Shown here: in pieces, positions 28,077 through 37,574 of the stretch
How the letters are laid out: each line of letters starts with the position of its first letter
How positions within the stretch are numbered: position 1 is the first letter of the stretch
Program-made: the position numbers and the translations under genes
Notes under the pieces: generated by a model
Told to the model about the DNA's origin: nothing
Database searches by the model: none
The model's input: the letters and a program-made list of their open reading frames with translations, nothing else
Assembly: GCF_031460495.1 (NCBI RefSeq)
Contig: NZ_JAVKTS010000003.1
Location: forward strand, 372,001 to 436,000
DNA length: 64,000 nt
Source of the DNA: Tissierella sp.
Lineage (GTDB): Bacteria > Bacillota > Clostridia > Tissierellales > Tissierellaceae
Direction of reading: 5' to 3'

Positions 28077-29345
28077 TTAATACCATCCTCTTAATTTCAT
28101 TACTTCAGCAACTTTTTTAACTGAAAGCATATAAGCTGCTTCTCTTATTGTAACATTGTATTCATTTTTAAGTTTCCATATAGCATTGAATGCTTTAACC
28201 ATTTCAACTTCTTGTTTATCTTCTACTTCTTTCTCTGACCAATAGTATCCATATAGGTTTTGTACCCATTCAAAGTAGGAAACTGTAACTCCACCAGCAT
28301 TTGTTAATATATCTGGAGTAACTGGAATTCCTCTTTCTTTAAGTATAACATCTGCACCTGGAGTAACAGGTCCATTTGCTGCTTCACAGACTAATTTAGC
28401 TTTTACTATTTTAGCTACATCTTCTGTTATAGCATTTTCTAATGCTGCTGGAATTAATAGATCTACTTCAAGCTTCCAGAATTCATCTAATGAGATCATT
28501 TTTGCCTTTGGATAATCAACTAAATTTCTATGTTCATTGAAATATGCTTCCATTTCATAGAAATCTAATCCATTTTCATTATATAATGCATAAGTTCCAA
28601 CAGATGGTGCCCATTCAGCTATTGCTACAATTTTCGCACCTTGTCTTTGAACATTTTTAACTGTAAATCTACCAACATTTCCAAATCCTTGGATAGCAAC
28701 ACTTGATTTAGTCATATCTATGCCTAATTCTCTTGCTGCTTCTCTAGCTATAACTGAAACTCCGAATCCAGTAGCTTCGTTTCTTCCTTCTGATCCACCC
28801 CATGCAACAGGTTTTCCAGTAAGTACGCCTAAGGCCATATTATCATTATTTAATTTAATGTATTCATCTACCATCCATGCCATTACTTGTCCATTTGATC
28901 CTACATCTGGAGCTGGTACATCTATTTTTTCTCCAAGATATTTGTAAAGTCCTTGGATATATCCTCTTGATAATCTTTCAAGTTCACCTTGTGATAATTT
29001 AAGAGGATCTACAATGATTCCACCTTTTCCTCCACCATATGGTACACCCATAACTCCACATTTGAATGTCATCCAAATGGATAAAGCTTTAACTTCATCT
29101 GCATTAACTCCTGGATGTAATCTAATTCCACCCTTAGCAGGTCCTATAGCTGTGTTATGTGATGCTCTAAAACCTTTAAATGTTTGTACAGAACCATCAT
29201 CCATTTTAACTGGAATTGATATTTCAATGATTCTTTGTGGTTCTTTAAGTAATTCATAAACTGCTGGCTCTAGTCCTAGTTTGTCACAAGCTTGTTTAAC
29301 TTGCAACTGAGCACTTACTAATGGGTTTAAACTTTCATTTGACAT
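28077..29345 (-). CDS. gdhA: Glutamate dehydrogenase
   Basis: Interconverts glutamate and 2-oxoglutarate plus ammonia with NAD(P). The segment KGGIRLHPGVNADEVKALSIWMTFKCGVMGVPYGGGKGG contains the catalytic Lys of Glu/Leu/Phe/Val dehydrogenases. The Rossmann motif GFGNVG lies near residue 223. At 422 residues it matches RocG/GudB-type enzymes rather than the shorter leucine dehydrogenases. The ATG at 29345 follows GGGAGG; two codons upstream (TTG) are less likely. It is monocistronic. NAD preference is an inference from the subfamily. Confidence 0.93.
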   Translation of the reverse strand: MSNESLNPLVSAQLQVKQACDKLGLEPAVYELLKEPQRIIEISIPVKMDDGSVQTFKGFRASHNTAIGPAKGGIRLHPGVNADEVKALSIWMTFKCGVMGVPYGGGKGGIIVDPLKLSQGELERLSRGYIQGLYKYLGEKIDVPAPDVGSNGQVMAWMVDEYIKLNNDNMALGVLTGKPVAWGGSEGRNEATGFGVSVIAREAARELGIDMTKSSVAIQGFGNVGRFTVKNVQRQGAKIVAIAEWAPSVGTYALYNENGLDFYEMEAYFNEHRNLVDYPKAKMISLDEFWKLEVDLLIPAALENAITEDVAKIVKAKLVCEAANGPVTPGADVILKERGIPVTPDILTNAGGVTVSYFEWVQNLYGYYWSEKEVEDKQEVEMVKAFNAIWKLKNEYNVTIREAAYMLSVKKVAEVMKLRGWY

Positions 29346-29468
29346 TAACAAAACCTCCCTATAATTTGAATAGCGAAACTTTATGCTTAGTCGTATATCA
29401 TTTCACAGAGATTATAACATAAGCATTTTTTTTTGTAAAGAATTCAGATAATTTAAGCAATTCGTTTA

Positions 29469-29503
29469 CAATGCACAGTTCACAAACTGTGAACTGTGCA
29501 TTG
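29469..29503. repeat. Perfect 15-bp hairpin downstream of etfA
   Basis: Inverted arms caatgcacagttcac / gtgaactgtgcattg with a 5-base loop lie 25 bases after the etfA stop codon. Only a short TAAA follows on the minus strand. It can end the bcd-etfBA transcript but also looks like a small dispersed repeat of the tgcacagttcac type. Confidence 0.6.
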
Positions 29504-29527
29504 TTGCAAGCTTAGAATTACCTTTCT

Positions 29528-30751
29528 TTAAGCCAAATTTTTAAAAGCATCTATTATGTCATCTACATTATCTAACGCTTCAATAAGTGCTGGTAATACT
29601 TCATAAACATCCCCAACTATACCGTAATCAGCAATTTTAAATATTGGAGCATCTGCATCTTTGTTTATAGCAACGATTACTTTTGATTCTTGCATACCAG
29701 CTAAATGCTGAATTGCTCCTGAAATACCACAAGCAATATAAAGTGATGGTCGAACAGTTTTTCCAGTTTGTCCTACTTGATGACCATGGTCTATCCAACC
29801 TGCATCTACTGTTGCACGAGAAGCACCTACTACACCACCAAGTTTATTAGCTAAAGCTTCAATTAATTTAAATCCTTCTGTATTTCCTAGTCCTCTACCA
29901 CCGGAAACTATAATTTTTGATTCTTCAAGTTGAACTTCTGCTTTTCCACCTTTTACTACATCTACTACTTTAGCTCTTATGTCACCAGATGATAATTCTG
30001 GAGTGAACTTTACTATATTTCCATTTCGTTTTTCATCATATTTAGCCTTTTCCATAACTCCTGGTCTAACTGTTGACATTTGTGGCCTATGGTCTGGACA
30101 TACAATAGTAGCCATTAAGTTTCCACCAAATGCTGGACGAGTTTGCATCAATCTTCTATTTTCTAAATCTACATCTAGTTTAGTACAGTCAGCTGTAAGG
30201 CCTGTGTGTACCCTTGCAGAGATTCTAGGTCCTAGATCCCTACCTATATTTGTAGCACCTATTAACATAATTTCTGGTTTTTTATCCTTTACTAAATCAT
30301 ATATTACTTTGGTATATCCTTCTGTAGTATATACATTAAGTAATTCATGATCTGCATAAAGAACATTATCTGCTCCATATTTAACTAATTTTTCTGCTAA
30401 ATTATCCACATCTTTTCCTAGTAATACAGCAGTTAATTCTGTATCCAAAGCATTGGCAATTTTTCTACCTTCTCCTATTAGTTCTATAGCTACATTTAAT
30501 AGATTGCCATCTCTTTGCTCTGCAAATACCCAAACGCCTCTATATAAATCTACATCTACTCCACCAGCTCTATATTTCTTTTCTTCTTTTTCAATAGCAT
30601 CTACTGGGCATGCTTCTATACATTGACCACAAGCAGTACATTTTTCATTTATTACAGCCTTTTTGTCCATCATATTTATCGCATCAAAAGGACAAACTCT
30701 AACACATTTTCCGCAACCTATACATTTCATTTCTATTACTTTAACAGCCAT
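29528..30751 (-). CDS. etfA: Electron transfer flavoprotein alpha subunit with ferredoxin domain
   Basis: A 407-residue EtfA. Residues 1-60 form a bacterial ferredoxin with two clusters, [12 protein letters not shown] and [12 protein letters not shown], each CxxCxxCxxxCP. The EtfA N-terminal domain comes next, then the FAD-binding C-terminal domain ([47 protein letters not shown]). EtfA with an added ferredoxin is known from bifurcating systems such as CarE of Acetobacterium woodii. It is last in the acyl-CoA dehydrogenase-etfB-etfA operon. Electron bifurcation with ferredoxin as acceptor is likely from this architecture but not proven. Confidence 0.95.
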   Translation of the reverse strand: MAVKVIEMKCIGCGKCVRVCPFDAINMMDKKAVINEKCTACGQCIEACPVDAIEKEEKKYRAGGVDVDLYRGVWVFAEQRDGNLLNVAIELIGEGRKIANALDTELTAVLLGKDVDNLAEKLVKYGADNVLYADHELLNVYTTEGYTKVIYDLVKDKKPEIMLIGATNIGRDLGPRISARVHTGLTADCTKLDVDLENRRLMQTRPAFGGNLMATIVCPDHRPQMSTVRPGVMEKAKYDEKRNGNIVKFTPELSSGDIRAKVVDVVKGGKAEVQLEESKIIVSGGRGLGNTEGFKLIEALANKLGGVVGASRATVDAGWIDHGHQVGQTGKTVRPSLYIACGISGAIQHLAGMQESKVIVAINKDADAPIFKIADYGIVGDVYEVLPALIEALDNVDDIIDAFKNLA

Positions 30752-30781
30752 GTAATTTTCCTCCTTTATCCAATAATTATA

Positions 30782-31573
30782 TTAAATAACTTGTTTTTCT
30801 TTTAACTTTACTATCAATTCTTTAACTGATTCTTTAGCATTACCTTTTAAGATTTCACCTACGCCAGATCTTCCTGGAGGTGTAAATGATTTATTTACTT
30901 GAGTAGGAGAACCATTTAATCCGATATTATCAAAATCAGCTTCTATATCCTTTGCAGACCAAACTTTTACCTTGTTATCTTTATGAGCATCGTATATACC
31001 TTTGATAGATGGATATCTTGGTTCGTTTAATTCCTTTATAGCTGTTAAAAGTACAGGCATTTCACATTCTATAACAAAATGTCCATCCTCTAGTGCTCTC
31101 TTAGCAATAACCTTCTTGCCTTCAACCTTTAATTCTTCAACATAAGTTATTTGTGGTAAATTTAAGTGTTCAGCAATTTGTGGTCCAACTTGAGCAGTAT
31201 CCCCATCTATTGCTTGTCTACCACATAAAATAATACTATAATCTGCTATCTTTTTTATTCCTGCAGCTAAAACTGTAGAAGTAGCCCAAGTATCTGACCC
31301 TCCAACTGCTCTATCACTTATAAGTATTGCTTCATCTGCACCCATTGCAATTGCTTCTCTAAGAGCAACATCTGCTTGAGGTGGTCCCATGCTTAGTACT
31401 ATTACTCTTGCATCTTTGTTTTCATCTTTTAATCTTAAAGCTTCTTCTAAAGCATTTCTATCATCTGGATTTATAATACTTGGTACTCCTTCACGAATTA
31501 GAGTCCCACGAACTGGATCTATTTTAACTTCATTAGTATCTGGTACTTGTTTTAAACATACTATAATATTCAT
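30782..31573 (-). CDS. etfB: Electron transfer flavoprotein beta subunit
   Basis: The beta subunit that binds AMP or the second (bifurcating) FAD. The N-terminus MNIIVCLKQVPDTNEVKIDPVRGTLIREG is typical, with the signature region ALEDGHFVIECEMPVLLTAIKELNEPRYPS. The true start is the ATG at 31573, preceded by GAGGAGGAAG; the frame is open seven codons further upstream. It lies between the acyl-CoA dehydrogenase and etfA genes and forms the Etf heterodimer with EtfA. Confidence 0.95.
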   Translation of the reverse strand: MNIIVCLKQVPDTNEVKIDPVRGTLIREGVPSIINPDDRNALEEALRLKDENKDARVIVLSMGPPQADVALREAIAMGADEAILISDRAVGGSDTWATSTVLAAGIKKIADYSIILCGRQAIDGDTAQVGPQIAEHLNLPQITYVEELKVEGKKVIAKRALEDGHFVIECEMPVLLTAIKELNEPRYPSIKGIYDAHKDNKVKVWSAKDIEADFDNIGLNGSPTQVNKSFTPPGRSGVGEILKGNAKESVKELIVKLKEKQVI

Positions 31574-31594
31574 TTTCTTCCTCCTCGTAACCAA

Positions 31595-32734
31595 TTATTT
31601 TAAAACAGCTGCTGCTATAACCATTTGTTGAACTTGAGATGTACCTTCATATATTTCAGTAATCTTAGCATCTCTCATCATTCTTTCCATTGGATAATCC
31701 TTTGTATATCCATATCCACCAAATAATTGAACGCATTTTGTAGTTACATTCATTGCACATTGGGATGCAAACAATTTTGCCATGGCAGCTTCTTTACCAT
31801 ATGGAAGATTGTTAGCTTTGTTATATGCTGCTCTATAAACAAGTAGTCTAGCTGCATCAATCTCTGTTGCCATATCTGCTACCATCCATTGTAAACCTTG
31901 GAATTTGGATAATGGTTTACCAAACTGTTGTCTTTCCTTTAAGTATTTAACTGTTTCATCTAATGCACCTGCTGCAATACCTAAGGCTTGAGCTGCTATA
32001 CCAATCCTACCACCATCAAGGGTAGCCATGGCAATTTTAAATCCATCTCCCTCTTTACCTAATAAATTTTCCTTTGGTACTCTACAATTTTGGAAAATTA
32101 ATTCTGTAGTAGCTGAAGCTCTAATTCCCATTTTTTCTTCTATTTTTCCAATGCTAAAACCAGGGTAATCTTTATCTACGATGAATGCAGATATTCCTCT
32201 AGTTCCTTTGCTTTTGTCAGTCATAGCAAATATTACATATGTATCTGCTTGCCCTCCATTAGTAATAAATATCTTTGAACCATTTAGTATATAGTCATCC
32301 CCATCAAGTATTGCAGTAGTTTGTTGTCCAGCTGCATCTGTTCCAGCATTAGGCTCTGTTAAACCAAAAGCACCTAAATGTTCTCCCTTTGCTAATGGTA
32401 CTAAGTATTTTTGTTTTTGTTCTTCATTTCCATACTTGAATATTGGCCAAGCTCCCAAGGATGTATGCGCTGATAAAATAACTCCATGTGTAGCACAAGC
32501 CTTTGATAATTCTTCAACTGCTATGGCATATGCTAACTCATCTCCACCAGCTCCACCATATTCAGCTGGAAATGGTATTCCTAACATGTTGCATTTAGCC
32601 ATTTTTTCGACATTTTCCCTTGGGAATCTTTCTGTTACATCGATATCAGCAGCTATGGGCTTAACCTCATTCTCAGTAAATTCTTTCATTACACTTCTAA
32701 CCAATTCTTGCTCTTTAGTTAACTTGAAATTCAT
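31595..32734 (-). CDS. Acyl-CoA dehydrogenase (butyryl-CoA dehydrogenase-like)
   Basis: A 379-residue FAD enzyme. FGLTEPNAGTDA and TNGGQADTYVIFAMT are the acyl-CoA dehydrogenase signatures. The catalytic Glu lies near the C-terminus in MMRDAKITEIYEGTSQVQQM. Operon context with ferredoxin-type EtfA and EtfB suggests it works as an enoyl-CoA reductase (crotonyl-, acrylyl- or caffeyl-CoA type) coupled to NADH oxidation and ferredoxin reduction. The gene order is the same as carC-carD-carE. The preferred substrate cannot be fixed; bcd is the commonest label. The leader carries a Rex-like operator. Confidence 0.93.
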   Translation of the reverse strand: MNFKLTKEQELVRSVMKEFTENEVKPIAADIDVTERFPRENVEKMAKCNMLGIPFPAEYGGAGGDELAYAIAVEELSKACATHGVILSAHTSLGAWPIFKYGNEEQKQKYLVPLAKGEHLGAFGLTEPNAGTDAAGQQTTAILDGDDYILNGSKIFITNGGQADTYVIFAMTDKSKGTRGISAFIVDKDYPGFSIGKIEEKMGIRASATTELIFQNCRVPKENLLGKEGDGFKIAMATLDGGRIGIAAQALGIAAGALDETVKYLKERQQFGKPLSKFQGLQWMVADMATEIDAARLLVYRAAYNKANNLPYGKEAAMAKLFASQCAMNVTTKCVQLFGGYGYTKDYPMERMMRDAKITEIYEGTSQVQQMVIAAAVLK

Positions 32735-32776
32735 GTATTTTTCCCTCCCTATTATATTAGCTAATCTATAATACTT

Positions 32777-32817
32777 ATTATAACTTATATATGTTAAAAA
32801 ATCTACAATATTGTTAA
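32777..32817 (-). promoter_or_regulatory. Candidate Rex operator over the acyl-CoA dehydrogenase promoter
   Basis: On the minus strand a TATAAT -10 (32777-32782) lies downstream of TTGTAGA-tttt-TTAACAT (32791-32808), 11 of 14 matches to the clostridial Rex consensus TTGTTAA-N4-TTAACAA, covering the spacer and weak -35. A further perfect half-site TTGTTAA is at 32811-32817 on the plus strand. The rex gene is the next gene upstream. Binding is inferred. Confidence 0.5.
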
Positions 32818-32869
32818 GAATTTATCCATTATTTTTAAAAAAATAGAGTTTTTCTATGAAATAATAAAA

Positions 32870-32900
32870 GCTTGAAGAATCAAACCCTGATTCTTCAAGC
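32870..32900 (-). terminator. Terminator of rex
   Basis: A perfect 13-bp stem gcttgaagaatca / tgattcttcaagc with loop aaccc is followed by TTTTATTATTT on the minus strand. It separates rex from the acyl-CoA dehydrogenase operon. Confidence 0.85.
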
Positions 32901-32973
32901 CTTCCATTATATTTATTAAGTTTTTTTATCATTTATCTACAATATTAATTTAACAAAATCAACTAACAAACTC

Positions 32974-33609
32974 TTAGTCAAATTTATTTTTTAAGAAGTA
33001 TGAAAGAGCAAACAAAGACTCATTTAAACGAACATTTTCTACTACAATATCCTCAGGTACATTTAAGTCAGTTGGTGCAAAATTCCAGATACCTTTTACC
33101 CCTGCCTTAACGAAAATATCAGCAATCTCTTGCGCATTATCTTTTGGAGTAGTAATTATACCTATATCTACATTGTTTTCTCTGATGAATTCAGTTACAG
33201 TATCTATATCTCTTATTTCAATATCGCGAATCTTTAACCCAATAATTTTAGGATTCTTGTCAAATAAGGATAGAACTTTAAATCCAGCATCTTCAAATCC
33301 CTTGTAATTTGCAATGGCCTGACCTAGGTTTCCAGCACCTGCTATTACTGCTTTATATATAGTTTCTAGCCCTAGTATTTTTCCCAACTGGTCATGTAAC
33401 TCCTCTACATTATATCCATAGCCTTGCTGACCAAAACCACCAAAGTTGTTTAAGTCTTGCCTTATTTGAGAAGCAGTAAATCCAGTCATTGTACTTAATT
33501 CTTGAGATGATACTCGATTTATTCCCCTTGTTAGTAAATCTCCTAAATATCTATAATATTTAGGTAATCTTCTAATTACCGTAATAGAAACCCTATTGTC
33601 TTTCTCCAT
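32974..33609 (-). CDS. rex: Redox-sensing transcriptional repressor Rex
   Basis: Senses the NADH/NAD ratio and represses fermentative genes when NADH is low. The N-terminal winged helix contains RRLPKYYRYLGDLLTRGINRVSSQELS and TASQIRQDLNNFGGFGQQGYGYNVEEL. The C-terminal Rossmann domain has VIAGAGNLGQAIANY. The length of about 211 residues is normal. The ATG at 33609 with AGGTGG upstream is preferred over GTG two codons earlier. Its likely targets include the adjacent acyl-CoA dehydrogenase/Etf operon. Confidence 0.96.
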   Translation of the reverse strand: MEKDNRVSITVIRRLPKYYRYLGDLLTRGINRVSSQELSTMTGFTASQIRQDLNNFGGFGQQGYGYNVEELHDQLGKILGLETIYKAVIAGAGNLGQAIANYKGFEDAGFKVLSLFDKNPKIIGLKIRDIEIRDIDTVTEFIRENNVDIGIITTPKDNAQEIADIFVKAGVKGIWNFAPTDLNVPEDIVVENVRLNESLFALSYFLKNKFD

Positions 33610-33745
33610 TATCACTCACCACCTAATTAAATATTTTAAATTATTATATCATTATGACACTATTATGTCAATTTCCACGATTCTTAACCTTTCTGAATAA
33701 TTAAATTACTTTTTGTAACACTAATAAACGGAAGGAGTAGATAAT

Positions 33746-33961
33746 ATGGCTAGTCAAGAACAATTAAGAAAAGTTGCCCTATACTGTAATGAATATGACC
33801 CATGGAAGGATATTGGACTTACATCATCTGCCCGATCATACGAAGATAAATATGAAAACTGTGTAAATTGTAATCACTACACCAAGGAAGGTAGATGTAA
33901 TTTAAATCTAATCGATCCAATCTTATCATCCATGGCAATGGAACTCAATTTAAAATCATAA
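33746..33961 (+). CDS. Small Cys-containing hypothetical protein
   Basis: A 71-residue protein with GGAAGGAG upstream of its ATG and a terminator directly after. It has Cys at residue 14 and a cluster ENCVNCNHYTKEGRCNLNL (C-x2-C-x7-C), which could bind zinc or an iron-sulfur cluster together with Cys14. I do not recognise the family; its function is unknown. Confidence 0.78.
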   Translation: MASQEQLRKVALYCNEYDPWKDIGLTSSARSYEDKYENCVNCNHYTKEGRCNLNLIDPILSSMAMELNLKS

Positions 33962-33964
33962 AAT

Positions 33965-33993
33965 ACTCCTTATTTCAAAGGAGTGTTTTTTTT
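33965..33993 (+). terminator. Terminator after the Cys-containing small gene
   Basis: A 7-bp stem actcctt / aaggagt is followed by gtttttttttg on the plus strand. It starts a few bases after the stop codon of the small gene and lies before the ABC-F gene. Confidence 0.83.
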
Positions 33994-34031
33994 GATACAA
34001 TAGAAAGGAATATATACAAGGGGGAAATTTA

Positions 34032-35945
34032 ATGTTAGTCCTTTCATGTAGCAATATAACTAAATCATATATAATAGAAACTATTTTAGATAGTCTTAGC
34101 TTTACTGTAGAAGATGGAGATAAAATAGGAGTAATTGGCCTAAATGGCTCAGGTAAAACTACTCTTTTTAATATATTAGCTGGAGAAATCACCCAGGATA
34201 GTGGCGAAATATATATCCAAAAAGGAATGAAAATTGGATATTTAAAACAACATACTAAAATAGAATCTGAAAAGAATATCTTCGATGAATGCTTAGAAGT
34301 CTTTGAATCTCTTATTAAAATGGAGGAAAGATTGAGAAGCTTTGAGCACGAAATATCTATTGAAGGAGAAAAAGGTGAATCCGAAATACTAACTACCTTG
34401 ATGGATGAATATGCCTCTCTATCAGAAAAATTTGTATCTTTAAATGGCTATGGATATAAATCAGAGATTAGAGGAATTTTAAAGGGCCTAGGCTTTAAGG
34501 ATGAGGACTTTGATAAAGAAGTAAATATCCTTAGTGGAGGACAAAAATCTCGTTTATCTTTGGCTAAGCTGCTTTTAGAAAAACCAAATATTCTTCTATT
34601 GGATGAGCCTACAAACCACTTAGATATAGATGCCATAAGCTGGTTAGAGAAGTTTTTAAAGGATTATAAAGGTGCAAGCTTAATAATCTCCCATGATAGA
34701 TATTTCTTAGACAATGTAGCAAATCGAATATTCCATATAGAAAACTTAAAGCTAAATATTTATAACACTAATTATACTAATTTTATGATTAGAAGAAAAA
34801 AAGATATGGAAATATATAAGAAGCATTTTGAAGATCAACAAAGGGAAATAAAACGACAAGAGGAAATAATCCAAAGATTTAAGGCTTATGGTGGAGAAAG
34901 ATATCACGGTCTTGCCCAAAGCAGACAAAAAATGCTGGATAAAATGAAGCTATTGGCCAAGCCAACTGGTGATCAAAAAAGAAGCAGAATTAAATTTGAA
35001 CCAAAGATTAAATCAGGTAGAGATGTTCTAAAAGTTGAAAACCTAGAAAAGACCTTTGGGGAATTAAGATTATTAGATAACATCAATTTTAATATTTATA
35101 GAGGCGAAAAGGTTGGACTTATTGGTGCTAATGGTATTGGTAAAACTACTCTGTTTAAAATTGTCCTAGGGCAAATTGAAAAAGATGCTGGCAAAATAGA
35201 AATCGGTCATCATGTGGTATCAGGTTATTTTGATCAGGAAATGTCTAAGCTTAACCTAAATAAAACCATCATAGATGAAATATGGGATGAAAATCCCACA
35301 TTTGATTATTATCAAATTAGAACCATACTTAGTCAATTTATGTTCATTGGCGATGATATATTTAAGGAAATATCAGACCTTAGCGGTGGTGAAAAAGGAA
35401 GACTTTCACTAATGAAGCTAATGCTTTCAAATGCTAATCTCTTGCTTATGGATGAGCCTACTAACCATTTAGATATAGATTCTAAGGAAGTACTAGAAGA
35501 AGCTATACTAGACTATGAAGGTACTCTCTTTGTTATATCCCATGATAGATATTTTTTAAATAGAGTAAGTACTAAAATACTTGAGTTAACTAAGGAAGGA
35601 ATAAAAGAATATCTTGGCAATTATGATTATTATATAGAGAAAAAGAATGAAGTTCTATATGAAGAAGACGAAGATGATGGTAAAACAAAAACTCAAATTA
35701 AAATGGAAAAGAAAAAAGAAAAGGAAATATTAAAGGAAGAAAAATCTAAACGAAAAGAAATAATTAACTTAGAAGAAAAAATCTCCGAAAAAGAAATAGA
35801 GTTAGAAGATATAGATAAAGAATTATGTGATCCTTCGATATATGAAACACCTGAGAAAATTGTCGAATTGACGAAGAAAAGAGAGGATATTCAAAATAAT
35901 CTAGATAAGCTATATAATGAATGGATTTCCTTAACTGAAGCATAG
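34032..35945 (+). CDS. ABC-F family ATPase
   Basis: A 637-residue soluble ABC-F protein with two ATPase domains and no membrane segments. Walker A GLNGSGKTT and GANGIGKTT, signatures LSGGQKSRLSLAKLL and LSGGEKGRLSLMKLM, and Walker B LLLDEPTNHLD / LLMDEPTNHLD are intact. A charged linker lies between them (about residues 245-320). A long Lys/Glu coiled-coil C-terminal extension (about residues 535-630) resembles YdiF/Uup. ABC-F proteins act on the ribosome. I cannot say whether this is a housekeeping or an antibiotic-protection member. Confidence 0.92.
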   Translation: MLVLSCSNITKSYIIETILDSLSFTVEDGDKIGVIGLNGSGKTTLFNILAGEITQDSGEIYIQKGMKIGYLKQHTKIESEKNIFDECLEVFESLIKMEERLRSFEHEISIEGEKGESEILTTLMDEYASLSEKFVSLNGYGYKSEIRGILKGLGFKDEDFDKEVNILSGGQKSRLSLAKLLLEKPNILLLDEPTNHLDIDAISWLEKFLKDYKGASLIISHDRYFLDNVANRIFHIENLKLNIYNTNYTNFMIRRKKDMEIYKKHFEDQQREIKRQEEIIQRFKAYGGERYHGLAQSRQKMLDKMKLLAKPTGDQKRSRIKFEPKIKSGRDVLKVENLEKTFGELRLLDNINFNIYRGEKVGLIGANGIGKTTLFKIVLGQIEKDAGKIEIGHHVVSGYFDQEMSKLNLNKTIIDEIWDENPTFDYYQIRTILSQFMFIGDDIFKEISDLSGGEKGRLSLMKLMLSNANLLLMDEPTNHLDIDSKEVLEEAILDYEGTLFVISHDRYFLNRVSTKILELTKEGIKEYLGNYDYYIEKKNEVLYEEDEDDGKTKTQIKMEKKKEKEILKEEKSKRKEIINLEEKISEKEIELEDIDKELCDPSIYETPEKIVELTKKREDIQNNLDKLYNEWISLTEA

Positions 35946-35947
35946 TT

Positions 35948-36100
35948 CCACACATAATTCACAAGTTATGCACAATGTCCACAGAGTTATCCCCAATACA
36001 AGGCCTAGAATTTATAGTTTTCCATATATTTTCCACATTGTCCACAATTTTTCTTAATAACTTAGATATGATTTTGTGGACAATTTGTGGAATAATTTGT
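35948..36100. other. Cluster of DnaA-box-like sequences in a convergent gap
   Basis: Within about 130 bases lie TTATGCACA (35966-35974), ATGTCCACA (35975-35983), TTATCCCCA (35987-35995), TTTTCCACA (36029-36037), TTGTCCACA (36038-36046), and on the minus strand TTGTCCACA (36075-36083) plus TATTCCACA (about 36086-36094). Each matches TTATCCACA at 7 or 8 of 9 positions. The genes on both sides converge, so promoters are not expected. No dnaA or dnaN is nearby. It may titrate DnaA or act as a secondary DnaA-binding locus (inference). Confidence 0.45.
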
Positions 36101-36109
36101 TAAAATTTA

Positions 36110-37114
36110 TCATTTCAAGTCTAAATTTGGCACTACATTTAAATCCAAGTCAGATGACTTTCCTTCAATGTAATTGAAGTAGGCTGCTGATCCAATCATA
36201 GCTGCATTGTCTGTACATAAAGTTCTAGAAGGATAGAATATTTCTATCTTTTCTTTTTTTCCTCTATCTTCCATCATAGTCCTGAGACCTTGATTTGCAG
36301 CTACTCCACCTGCTATTACAATCTTATTCATATTTCTTTCACGAGCCAATCTAAAGGACTTATCCACAAGTACATCTAATACAGCCTGTTGAAAAGATGC
36401 CGCAACATCAGCGACTACTATTTCTTCACCTTTTTGATCCTTTTGATTTAGATAATTTAGGACTGCTGTTTTAAGTCCACTAAAGCTAAAGTCATAGGAC
36501 TTTGGCTCTAACATTACCCTTGGAAACTCAATAGCATCTTTATTTCCAGTCATAGATAGTTTATCTATTAAAGGTCCTCCAGGATAAGGTAGACCCAAAG
36601 CTCTGGCTACTTTGTCAAAGGCTTCCCCAGCAGCATCATCTCTTGTTCGACCTATTAGTTCATAATCTGTATATCCATTTACTTGGACTAAATAAGTATG
36701 TCCACCTGATACGATTAAACAGGCAAATGGAGGCTCCAGTTCCTTAAATTCAATGTAATTTGCACAGACATGACCTTCTATATGGTTAACACCAATTAAT
36801 GGCTTATTTAGTCCATAAGCGATGGCCTTTGCTGTGGATATTCCTATTAATAAAGCTCCCACAAGACCTGGCCCTTGAGTTACACCTACAAGATCTATAT
36901 CTTTAAAAGCTACATTTGCTTCATCCAAGGCCTCTTGGATAATTGGATTGATACTTTCTATATGCTTTCTAGAGGCTATCTCTGGCACTACTCCTCCAAA
37001 TTTTCTATGAATCTCTATTTGAGAGGATATAATATTTGATAAAACTTCCCTACCATCTTTAATTACAGCACAGGAAGTCTCATCACAAGAAGTCTCTATG
37101 GCTAATGTCAACAT
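36110..37114 (-). CDS. tsaD: tRNA N6-threonylcarbamoyladenosine synthase subunit TsaD
   Basis: Transfers threonylcarbamoyl from its adenylate to A37 of ANN-reading tRNAs, in complex with TsaB and TsaE. The 334 residues carry the ASKHA fold, the metal-binding [10 protein letters not shown] (HxxxH), VSGGHTYLV and [14 protein letters not shown]. It is the last gene of the tsaE-tsaB-rimI-tsaD operon. Essential in most bacteria. Confidence 0.97.
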   Translation of the reverse strand: MLTLAIETSCDETSCAVIKDGREVLSNIISSQIEIHRKFGGVVPEIASRKHIESINPIIQEALDEANVAFKDIDLVGVTQGPGLVGALLIGISTAKAIAYGLNKPLIGVNHIEGHVCANYIEFKELEPPFACLIVSGGHTYLVQVNGYTDYELIGRTRDDAAGEAFDKVARALGLPYPGGPLIDKLSMTGNKDAIEFPRVMLEPKSYDFSFSGLKTAVLNYLNQKDQKGEEIVVADVAASFQQAVLDVLVDKSFRLARERNMNKIVIAGGVAANQGLRTMMEDRGKKEKIEIFYPSRTLCTDNAAMIGSAAYFNYIEGKSSDLDLNVVPNLDLK

Positions 37115-37130
37115 AAAATCACCTTCACAT

Positions 37131-37574
37131 CTATAAATTTTTCCACATAATTATTGCATCTTCATTATCATCTGCATAATATTTCGGTCTAACTCCTGCT
37201 TCAACAAAACCATACTTTTTATATAAATTTTGGGCAGCAATGTTTGATTCCCTAACCTCTAAAGTCATTGAATCAATGCCTCTTTCTATACATATATTAA
37301 TCAAGCCCTCTACTAATTTGTCCCCTACTCCTATTCTTCTATAATGAACATCTGCAGCGATATTGGTTATATGACCTTCATCTATAATAAGCCAAATACC
37401 ACCATAGCCTACTACAAGATTATCCATTTCAGCTACAATATATTTTGCCAACTGATTTTTTGTAATTTCTAATGTGAAGGATTCTCTGGACCAAGGAGTG
37501 GTAAATGCCCCTGCCTCTATTTCCATTACTCTATCTAAATCCTTCTCTTCCATGCCTCGTACAGTAATACTCAT
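37131..37574 (-). CDS. rimI: Ribosomal protein S18 N-acetyltransferase-like GNAT
   Basis: A 147-residue GNAT acetyltransferase with [29 protein letters not shown] and acetyl-CoA site [17 protein letters not shown], followed by [29 protein letters not shown], typical of RimI. Known to acetylate the N-terminus of ribosomal protein S18 in other bacteria. It begins one base before the tsaB stop, with GGGAGC upstream. Confidence 0.93.
   Translation of the reverse strand: MSITVRGMEEKDLDRVMEIEAGAFTTPWSRESFTLEITKNQLAKYIVAEMDNLVVGYGGIWLIIDEGHITNIAADVHYRRIGVGDKLVEGLINICIERGIDSMTLEVRESNIAAQNLYKKYGFVEAGVRPKYYADDNEDAIIMWKNL

Noticed and set aside
35948-36100. DnaA-box cluster considered as the chromosomal origin oriC
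   Set aside because: No dnaA, dnaN, rpmH or gyr genes are present, and the boxes are imperfect, so an oriC call is not supported.
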